Positions 57,880 through 64,000 of a stretch of 64,000 bases of DNA are shown here, piece after piece (positions within the stretch are counted from its first letter, which is position 1; every line of letters starts with the position of its first letter). The notes under the pieces were generated by a model. It saw only the letters and a list, made by a program, of their open reading frames with translations. It searched no databases and had not been told where the DNA came from. The position numbers were made by a program, and so were the translations under genes. Location of the stretch: positions 1-64,000 of the forward strand of contig JAAXWX010000004.1 of NCBI GenBank assembly GCA_013334755.1. The letters run 5' to 3'. Source of the DNA: Chlorobiaceae bacterium. Lineage in GTDB: Bacteria > Bacteroidota > Chlorobiia > Chlorobiales > Chlorobiaceae.

Positions 57880-58603
57880 GCTTTTCTTCTGATTTGATTG
57901 TTTTTTTTCTTGACGGGTGGACAATCACCACAAATTCGCCCCTTGTTTTGCCGTCAGCAAGTCGTTGGCGGATTTCTTCAATTGTTCCTGTAATATACTC
58001 TTCATGTATTTTGGTCATCTCCCGTCCAATGAAAATCTGTGCATTTTCCAGAACTATGCTGAGTTCGTCAAGGAGTTTCATGATCCTGTAGGGTGATTCA
58101 TAAAGGACGAATGATGCTTGCAGAGCGGCGAGATATTCAAGACGGCTTTTGCGCCCTTTTTTATGAGGCAGAAAGCCCGCGAAAAAAAAATTGTTGACTG
58201 GAAGCGGACAGGCCGAGAGTGCTGTTGTGAGTGCACTTGGTCCGGGAATCGGGATCACCTGAAGGCCATGTTCATGCAGTTCGTGAAGGAGCGCATAACC
58301 AGGGTCGCTGATAACGGGGGTTCCTGCATCAGTGATGAGAGAGACATCGGTACCTTCTTCAAGCAGGGAGACAATCTGTCCGATAGCTCTTGGCTCATTG
58401 TAGTTGTGGTAACTGATGAGCTTTTTGCCGGAAATGTTGAGATGTTTGAGCAGAATTGACGCATGGCGAGTATCTTCACATGCGATGGCTCCGGATTGTT
58501 TCAGGGTATTTATGGCTCTCAGGGTAATGTCTTCGAGATTTCCGAGAGGCGTTGCAACAACATAAAGTGTTCCTGTATGTAAATGATCAGTGTGCAAGGG
58601 CAA
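57863..58603 (-). CDS. rsmI: 16S rRNA (cytidine(1402)-2'-O)-methyltransferase
   Basis: RsmI methylates C1402 in the ribosomal P-site region. The 246-residue SAM-dependent enzyme of the tetrapyrrole methylase fold begins [20 protein letters not shown] and has [39 protein letters not shown] and [12 protein letters not shown]. There is no ATG near the N-terminus; the best start is TTG at 58603, with another TTG at 58597. Its 3' end overlaps panC. It diverges from the ABC ATPase gene across 91 bases. Confidence 0.93.
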   Translation of the reverse strand: MPLHTDHLHTGTLYVVATPLGNLEDITLRAINTLKQSGAIACEDTRHASILLKHLNISGKKLISYHNYNEPRAIGQIVSLLEEGTDVSLITDAGTPVISDPGYALLHELHEHGLQVIPIPGPSALTTALSACPLPVNNFFFAGFLPHKKGRKSRLEYLAALQASFVLYESPYRIMKLLDELSIVLENAQIFIGREMTKIHEEYITGTIEEIRQRLADGKTRGEFVVIVHPSRKKTIKSEEKHADHH

Positions 58604-58694
58604 AAGAGGGTGTTGAACAAAGGGTTTGTTTATGGTAGATTCATAATCGTTTTAGTATAATAATAAAAATACGATAAACAGCGTTCAGTCAAAG

Positions 58695-59678
58695 ATGAAG
58701 GATCAGCAGCGGTTACTGTCGGTCAACGACTTGCGGGTGCATTTTTCCCAGCAAAAAAGTGGTGGATTGGGAAAACCCGTTTTGGTACATGTGGTTAACG
58801 GGGTCTCCTTCGATGTTTATCATGGTGAGACTCTGGGGCTCGTTGGCGAGTCGGGGTGCGGTAAAACTACCCTTGGCCGAGCATTGATCCGTCTTGGTCA
58901 TTCGGTTGTAACCGGTAAGATAGAGTTTGAAGGACGCGAAATTTCTGCTGTCGGTAATCGTGAATTTCGATCTCTTCGCAAACAAATCCAGATGATTTTT
59001 CAGGATCCTTTTGGTTCACTGAACCCCCGTCTGACGGTCGGACAGATGCTTGGAGAGGTTTTATCAGTTCATGGTATTGCACGCGGGCAGGATGCACGCA
59101 GGCGGATTGATGAGTTGCTTGATCTCGTTGGCTTGAACAGGGAATACAGTAATCGTTATCCGCATGAGTTTTCAGGGGGGCAACGGCAGCGGATCGGCAT
59201 TGCGCGTGCGCTGGCGGTCAATCCCAAATTCATTATCTGTGATGAGCCGGTCTCTGCACTTGATGTTTCAATTCAGTCACAGATTATTAATTTGCTTAAG
59301 GATCTTCAGCGTGATCTGGGATTAACCTATCTCTTCATCGCTCACGACCTGTCGGTTGTTGAATACATTTCCGACAGGGTTGCGGTCATGTATCTCGGCA
59401 AAATTGTTGAGATTGCTGATTCAGCTGAACTCTATGCCAATCCGAAACATCCTTACACAAGGGCGCTTCTTTCAGCAATTCCCAATCCTGAATTCGGAGG
59501 AAAAAAAGAAAGAATTCTGTTGAAGGGAGATTTGCCGGGGCCAATGAACATTCCAACCGGTTGCGGTTTTCATCCACGCTGTCCTTCCGCCATGGCTGAG
59601 TGCAGCCAGAGGGAGCCAAAGTTTCAGGAGTTCAATCCTGCCAATGGACACAAAGTAAGTTGCCTCCTCTATGAATAA
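58695..59678 (+). CDS. Oligopeptide/dipeptide-type ABC transporter ATPase (OppF/DppF family)
   Basis: This 327-residue ATPase has Walker A GESGCGKTTLG, signature FSGGQRQRIGIARAL, Walker B FIICDEPVSALDVS, and the C-terminal oligopeptide-specific cysteine motif PTGCGFHPRCPSAMAEC, which binds a [4Fe-4S] cluster in some OppD/DppD-type ATPases. A complete importer needs permeases, a second ATPase and a binding protein. None is adjacent, so partners are elsewhere. It overlaps sppA by 8 bases, which hints at shared regulation of peptide handling. Confidence 0.9.
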   Translation: MKDQQRLLSVNDLRVHFSQQKSGGLGKPVLVHVVNGVSFDVYHGETLGLVGESGCGKTTLGRALIRLGHSVVTGKIEFEGREISAVGNREFRSLRKQIQMIFQDPFGSLNPRLTVGQMLGEVLSVHGIARGQDARRRIDELLDLVGLNREYSNRYPHEFSGGQRQRIGIARALAVNPKFIICDEPVSALDVSIQSQIINLLKDLQRDLGLTYLFIAHDLSVVEYISDRVAVMYLGKIVEIADSAELYANPKHPYTRALLSAIPNPEFGGKKERILLKGDLPGPMNIPTGCGFHPRCPSAMAECSQREPKFQEFNPANGHKVSCLLYE

Positions 59679-61473
59679 TACAAATACTCCAGCAACAAGG
59701 CGGGGATGTTTCCGTAACGGCTGTCTTCTCCTTTTTATTTTTCCGATTCTGATCTTTATCGGACTTTTTTGGGCTTATCGCAGTTCACAGGCTCTTCCCG
59801 ACCGTTTTGTGCTGGTACTCCCTCTCAGCGGAGAAGTTGATGAAATTCGCAATGAAAGTACCTCTATGCCCTTTTTGCCTTCCCGGGAGTCGCTATCTCT
59901 TCAGGAGCTACTCTTTGTGCTCAATCATGCCGTTTCGGACGAGCGTGTCAGGGAGGTGCTGCTTGATATACGTGGAGTTAAGACAACCCCTGCGAAGATA
60001 GCGGAATTAAAGGAAGCCGTTGAAAAGGTTCGTAAAGGAGGTAAAAAAATTATCGCATTTCTTCGCTCCGCTGAGGATGCTGATTATCTCCTTGCGACGG
60101 CATGTGATTCCATTATTGTAGAACGGGGCGGATATCTTCATCTTGATGGTCTAAAGGCGGAAACGCTTTTTTATACCACTCCGCTTGGAAAAATTGGTGT
60201 CAACGTTCAGGCTGCTCAGTGGAAAAAGTACAAAAGTGGTATTGAGCCGTTCGTCAGAACAGGAGCAAGCAGGGAATACCTCGAGCAGATCAATACACTG
60301 CTTGATGAGGTCTACGATGATTATCTCGATTATGTATCAAAGCGGCGAGGGATGAGCAGAGGCTTATTCGAAGCCCTTGTTAACAATGATCCGCTTCTGT
60401 CGGCCAATAAAGCAAAAAAACTTGGATTGGTTGATGGTACGGCCTCTTTCTGGGAGTTGCAGCGTGCCATGACCAGAAAAATAACCGGTAAGGAGCTTGG
60501 CAGTGAAAACGATGCTTATGTCAGTGCAGCTGAATACCGGTCTGCTGTTGTCTGGCCCCAAAAGGCAGAAAGTAAGGAACGTATTGCGGTGATCACATTG
60601 TCAGGCATGATTGTCCGATCGGCAGGTGAATTGGGTGACGGAATCGATGTAGAGACATTGAAAAGTTCACTGGACGCGGCATTGGAGGATAAAGCGGTTA
60701 AAGCCCTTGTTCTGCGTATTGATAGTCCCGGTGGTGATGCTCTTGCATCGGCAGATATGCTGCAGATGCTTGATTCAGCGGCGGTGAAAAAACCTCTCGT
60801 GGTATCCATGTCCGGCGTTGCAGCTTCAGGAGGTTACATGGCGGCTCTTGCCGGAAAATCCATTTTTGCCCATCCCCTGACCATTACCGGATCAATTGGT
60901 GTTTATGCCCTGAAGCCCAACATCAGCGGACTTGCTGAAAAAATTGGTCTGGGTCGGGATGTTGTTACCAAAGGGAGGTATGCTGATGCCAGTACTCCCT
61001 TCAAGCCTCTTGAAGGCGAAGCATACGACAGGTTTGTTGCTGCTTCGGGTGAGGTCTATGATGACTTTGTCGGGAAAGTTGCCCTATCAAGGAAGATGAG
61101 TATTGCAGCAGTGGACTCTGTTGCCGGGGGAAGGGTCTGGACAGGCAGCCGTGCATTGAAGGCTGGTCTGGTTGACCGGACGGGGGGGCTGTTTGATGCC
61201 ATTCATCAGGCACAGATTCTCGCTAAAATGGATATGACAAAAAAACCCCGAATCTTGCTTTATCCAATGCAGAAAAGCTTGCTGGAGTCTCTCTTGCAGG
61301 GCAACGGTGTGAGTCTTGCCGACAGGGTGTCAGCTGCCATTAAAAAACAGCTCCTGCATGAGTTTGTTTTCGAGCGTCAGTTCACGTCTATGGCTGCTTT
61401 TTATGAAATGCTGAGAATGTCAGGTCAGCTTTCCATGCTTGCCGTAATGCCTTGTGAGATTGTTATTGAGTGA
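59671..61473 (+). CDS. sppA: Signal peptide peptidase SppA, long (67K) type
   Basis: This inner-membrane serine protease degrades cleaved signal peptides. The 600-residue protein has one N-terminal transmembrane helix (CLLLFIFPILIFIGLFWAY) and two tandem S49 domains. As in E. coli SppA, the catalytic lysine lies in the first (Lys188 in KKYKSGIEPF) and the nucleophile in the second (Ser386 in GVAASGGYMAAL). Both are present, so it should be active. Its ATG overlaps the ABC ATPase stop by 8 bases. Confidence 0.94.
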   Translation: MNNTNTPATRRGCFRNGCLLLFIFPILIFIGLFWAYRSSQALPDRFVLVLPLSGEVDEIRNESTSMPFLPSRESLSLQELLFVLNHAVSDERVREVLLDIRGVKTTPAKIAELKEAVEKVRKGGKKIIAFLRSAEDADYLLATACDSIIVERGGYLHLDGLKAETLFYTTPLGKIGVNVQAAQWKKYKSGIEPFVRTGASREYLEQINTLLDEVYDDYLDYVSKRRGMSRGLFEALVNNDPLLSANKAKKLGLVDGTASFWELQRAMTRKITGKELGSENDAYVSAAEYRSAVVWPQKAESKERIAVITLSGMIVRSAGELGDGIDVETLKSSLDAALEDKAVKALVLRIDSPGGDALASADMLQMLDSAAVKKPLVVSMSGVAASGGYMAALAGKSIFAHPLTITGSIGVYALKPNISGLAEKIGLGRDVVTKGRYADASTPFKPLEGEAYDRFVAASGEVYDDFVGKVALSRKMSIAAVDSVAGGRVWTGSRALKAGLVDRTGGLFDAIHQAQILAKMDMTKKPRILLYPMQKSLLESLLQGNGVSLADRVSAAIKKQLLHEFVFERQFTSMAAFYEMLRMSGQLSMLAVMPCEIVIE

Positions 61474-61526
61474 CTCTTTTCCAAAGAAAGAGAGAAAAGA
61501 GATCACAGCAATATCGGAGACGAGCA

Positions 61527-61550
61527 GGGGCGGGATACACACCCCGCCCC
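61527..61550. terminator. GC-rich hairpin between sppA and the porin gene
   Basis: GGGGCGGG (61527-61534) pairs perfectly with CCCGCCCC (61543-61550) around an 8-base loop, in the gap between two convergent genes. It lacks a U-tract on the sppA side and has none on the porin side. It probably serves as a bidirectional terminator. Confidence 0.55.
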
Positions 61551-61558
61551 ATGTCAGA

Positions 61559-62905
61559 CTAAAACTTGTAAGTCAGTGAACTCTGAGCCCTGAAGGCATT
61601 ACTGTCATGTGCTCCTTTGTAGTCGGTTTTCCACTCTGAGAGTTGCAGGCCGAGGATGAAGTTAGGTGTTATCTTGTTAATGATATTGGCGAAGATTGTC
61701 TGGCTTCGTGAACGGGCATCAGTACCCAGATCGTTATCATTCGGGTCATCCAGTCCTGCTCCTGCGCTGAAGGAGGTCTCAGGGGAGAGGGCGTAGCGGA
61801 ATGCTGCCCATCCTCCACGGGATCGAATCCCCTTAAGATCACTTTTTACGCTATTGTTTATGCCTTGAGCAATTCCTCCCCAGTAGTCATCAAGGTTTGA
61901 ACCTGTAAAGTACTCCCCGGTCAGCGTTAACTCTTTGCTAAGCGGAAAGGTGAGTTCCAGATTGCACGACCAGGAATCAATCGTTGTATGGGTGCCTTTC
62001 TTGTCAGTATCCCACTCTTCCTGTCCATAATGGCCAGAGATAGCGAGGGTTGCCGGCTGACTGGCCACAACGAGTGGTTCGGAAAGAGCAATGCGACCCT
62101 GTATGGTCGGCATGGCGGCATCTTTACCTGGATCGATATTCCATGTTTCAGCCCAACTGTTAGATGAGCCGATCGTTCTTGCCGCTGCTGTTGTTAATTC
62201 AAGATGTCCTTTTTCTCCAATTGAAAATCCTTTTGTCAGTCGCAACTGGGGGTGGCGGGTACCGATATTGCCTGAAGCCCACATTATGGCAGGATCATCG
62301 ACAAAGGGTATGAGTGCGGAGTGAACGTCCCAGGTCTGGCCAGCCAGTATACTGAAATCGGATGCTGGCCAGTATGCCTTGAGATAACCGTGCCGCAGCC
62401 TTGGGTTCATATTGTTTTCAGTGCCACCTCCGAGAAAATCAAATTCGATGTTCCCTGTTAGTTTGATGGTCTCTGTATCAGGACCGCTGAGGTTCAGACC
62501 AAGCCTTGTCGCACCGGCGGTCAGGTTCCACTCGGCATCGTGATTATTCTGTCCTTCAGGCCAGACCCAAAGAGCTATGTTCCCGGGATTTATTTTTCCG
62601 GTATCATAGGATGCATCAAAGCGGGCAAAACCGTAAAGCTGTATTTTGACATCCGAAGCGTTTGATACCGGACGTGGAGTCGGGGGTTCCACTTTTTTTG
62701 CAGATACAGGGGGTACTTGAGTCTCTGCTGTAACAGTGACCGCTGGCCGGTTTTTTACAAGTGCCTTGAGTTCGGCAAGTTCCTGCTCGAGTCGGGTGAT
62801 GCGCGCGTCAACGGTTTCAGTCGTTTCGGCAGCAAAACAGGGAACAACGGCGCAGAGTGAGCTGGCAAGCAGCAGAGTGTAACGAAATTTTCCCCTTGCG
62901 TTCAT
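61559..62905 (-). CDS. Outer-membrane porin, DcaP-like
   Basis: This 448-residue protein has a signal peptide (YTLLLASSLCAVVPCFAAE), then a short coiled coil (RITRLEQELAELKALVKN), a proline-rich linker and a barrel beginning VKIQLYGFARFDASYDTG and ending SSLTYKF with a C-terminal phenylalanine. That layout is typical of trimeric DcaP-like porins with an N-terminal coiled coil. The permeant substrate is unknown. The start is firmly set by GGAG 7 bases before the ATG. It lies 125 bases behind the YifB gene. Confidence 0.85.
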   Translation of the reverse strand: MNARGKFRYTLLLASSLCAVVPCFAAETTETVDARITRLEQELAELKALVKNRPAVTVTAETQVPPVSAKKVEPPTPRPVSNASDVKIQLYGFARFDASYDTGKINPGNIALWVWPEGQNNHDAEWNLTAGATRLGLNLSGPDTETIKLTGNIEFDFLGGGTENNMNPRLRHGYLKAYWPASDFSILAGQTWDVHSALIPFVDDPAIMWASGNIGTRHPQLRLTKGFSIGEKGHLELTTAAARTIGSSNSWAETWNIDPGKDAAMPTIQGRIALSEPLVVASQPATLAISGHYGQEEWDTDKKGTHTTIDSWSCNLELTFPLSKELTLTGEYFTGSNLDDYWGGIAQGINNSVKSDLKGIRSRGGWAAFRYALSPETSFSAGAGLDDPNDNDLGTDARSRSQTIFANIINKITPNFILGLQLSEWKTDYKGAHDSNAFRAQSSLTYKF

Positions 62906-62912
62906 GAAGTGT

Positions 62913-62916
62913 CTCC
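62913..62916 (-). promoter_or_regulatory. Ribosome binding site of the porin gene
   Basis: GGAG on the minus strand lies 7 bases before the ATG at 62905-62903, optimal spacing. It fits the high translation expected of a porin. Confidence 0.6.
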
Positions 62917-63030
62917 AGTGATAAGTATTGGTTAAAGGAGGTTACAGAATCTGAGATAAACCCGAATATAGGCAGAGAATAAAGAAATTCTTCGTTCTTT
63001 GTGGCGAACGACCATGGATGGTCTGCCCCG

Positions 63031-64000
63031 TCAGAAGCTCCAGAAATCACGGTCAAGATTTCGGTATTGGATACCCTGGATGAGATGCTTCATGGCGATA
63101 TGAGCGGAGCCATCAAGATCGGCAATTGTACGGCTCACCTTGAGGATCCGGTCATGTGCCCTTGCTGAAAGGTTCATGCGGTTCATCGCATCCATGAGCT
63201 TTTGTGAACTTTCCTTGTCCAGCTGGCAGAAGATTTTGATCTGTTTTGGACTCATCTGGGCATTGGTATAGATTTTTGGTGATATGGTGCCGGCAAATCG
63301 CTCCTGCTGGATTGTTCGGGCTTCGATCACCCTGTGGCGGATTGACATTGAGCTTTCGGCATTCGATGCCGCGAAAAGGTCGCTGTTTTCAACTTTCGGT
63401 ACATCAATGTGAATATCGATACGGTCAAGGAGTGGACCTGAAATTTTTGAAAGATAGCGCTGAATCTGCTGAGGCGGCGCTGTCAAATTGCCGTCAGAGT
63501 CTTTCAGGGCTCCTGCAGGACTTGGGTTCATGGCTGCAATAAGCATGAATCCTGCCGGATATCTGGTGGTAACGGAGATTCTCGACACCGTCACCTCCCG
63601 CTCCTCAAGGGGCTGGCGTAGAACTTCAAGGGCGTTTCGGGTGAATTCGGGCAGTTCATCCAGAAAGAGGATGCCGTTATGGGCAAGGCTGACCTCTCCG
63701 GGTCTGGCGTTTGATCCGCCGCCGATCAGCGCGATATTGCTTGTTGTATGGTGAGGGCTGCGGAATGGTCGTGTAACCATGAGGGGGCGTTCTTTTTCCA
63801 GAAGGTTCGCTACCGAGTATATTTTTGTGGTTTCCAGTGCCTCTTCAAAACCGAGTGGAGGCAGAATTCCCGGCAACCCCTTTGCAAGCATGGTCTTTCC
63901 GCTGCCTGGAGGACCGATCATTATAACATTATGGCCGCCAGCCGCCGCTATTTCAAGGGCTTTTTTTGCAGCAGTCTGCCCTTTGATATCAGCAAAATCA
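63031..64000 (-). CDS. YifB/ComM-family magnesium-chelatase-like AAA+ ATPase, C-terminal part (partial)
   Basis: The reading frame is open to the window edge on the minus strand, so the N-terminal Lon-like domain is missing; about 320 residues are visible. They include Walker A MIGPPGSGKTMLAKGLPG, the Walker B region ILFLDELPEFTRNALEVLRQP, sensor region LIAAMNPSPAG, and the Mg-chelatase C-terminal domain with RAHDRILKVSRTIADLDG. E. coli YifB's orthologue ComM is a helicase that helps natural transformation by extending integration tracts. It is transcribed towards the porin gene. Confidence 0.9.
   Translation of the reverse strand, partial: DFADIKGQTAAKKALEIAAAGGHNVIMIGPPGSGKTMLAKGLPGILPPLGFEEALETTKIYSVANLLEKERPLMVTRPFRSPHHTTSNIALIGGGSNARPGEVSLAHNGILFLDELPEFTRNALEVLRQPLEEREVTVSRISVTTRYPAGFMLIAAMNPSPAGALKDSDGNLTAPPQQIQRYLSKISGPLLDRIDIHIDVPKVENSDLFAASNAESSMSIRHRVIEARTIQQERFAGTISPKIYTNAQMSPKQIKIFCQLDKESSQKLMDAMNRMNLSARAHDRILKVSRTIADLDGSAHIAMKHLIQGIQYRNLDRDFWSF

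Noticed and set aside
1-64000. CRISPR array, insertion sequences, prophage, tRNA or rRNA genes
   Set aside because: No regularly spaced direct repeats, transposase or phage structural genes, cloverleaf-like sequence with CCA context, or rRNA-like stretch was found by eye. A tRNAscan or IS search could still find something missed.

Overview
The window is a compact, gene-dense bacterial chromosome segment with moderate GC content. It looks like a green sulfur bacterium (Chlorobiota/Chlorobiaceae, Chlorobium- or Pelodictyon-like). Supporting features are an LpxC-FabZ fusion (typical of Bacteroidota and Chlorobiota), Gram-negative envelope genes, pyruvate phosphate dikinase beside anabolic genes, a large-subunit carbamoyl-phosphate synthase present only as its N-terminal half, a PabB-PabC fusion, a stand-alone B12-type radical SAM protein and a phytol/dolichol-kinase-like CTP kinase. 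No gene exclusive to photosynthesis is present, so genus-level placement is inference.

Layout. 1-6462: C-terminal part of an outer-membrane barrel protein, then tsaC/sua5 and a membrane CTP:alcohol kinase on the minus strand, then ppx/gppA and pabBC on the plus strand. 6602-7063: an unrecognised 153-residue protein. 7060-14570: a tightly packed minus-strand run (M50 protease, folP, smc, HAD phosphatase, nusB, nth). 14657-19004: a haem-binding protein, then a B12/radical-SAM protein and recQ. 19005-20428: a loose, partly decayed stretch with an orphan NusG-like antiterminator (UpxY/RfaH type) and a broken VOC/glyoxalase-family gene. 20429-29884: an MFS transporter, uvrA, ppdK, an isolated ABC permease, elbB and a membrane methyltransferase. 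29988-36505: an isochorismatase-like hydrolase, lpxK and a DUF374 acyltransferase-like gene, then purD, a JAMM protease, carB N-half and trpC on the plus strand. 36492-44206: a minus-strand series pheA, polA, M23 peptidase, DUF2795, Omp85/BamA-like, rpe. 44323-46270: yebC, ruvC, pgsA. 46720-49070: an inositol-phosphatase family gene and lpxC-fabZ. 49302-58603: tspO, acs, leuS, pnp, panC and rsmI. 58695-64000: an oligopeptide-type ABC ATPase with sppA, a DcaP-like porin and the C-terminal part of a YifB/ComM AAA ATPase.

Functionally this is mostly core metabolism and housekeeping: folate (pabBC, folP), purine/pyrimidine/tryptophan/phenylalanine synthesis, pantothenate, envelope biogenesis (lpxC-fabZ, lpxK, Omp85, pgsA, M23), DNA repair and replication (nth, smc, recQ, uvrA, polA, ruvC), RNA processing and translation (nusB, pnp, leuS, rsmI, tsaC), and carbon entry around pyruvate/acetate (ppdK, acs). 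No tRNA, rRNA, insertion sequence, CRISPR array or prophage was seen. I found no convincing new multi-gene system. The best leads are the decayed region at 19005-20428 with its orphan antiterminator, the uncharacterised B12 radical SAM protein, and the JAMM protease that overlaps purD.
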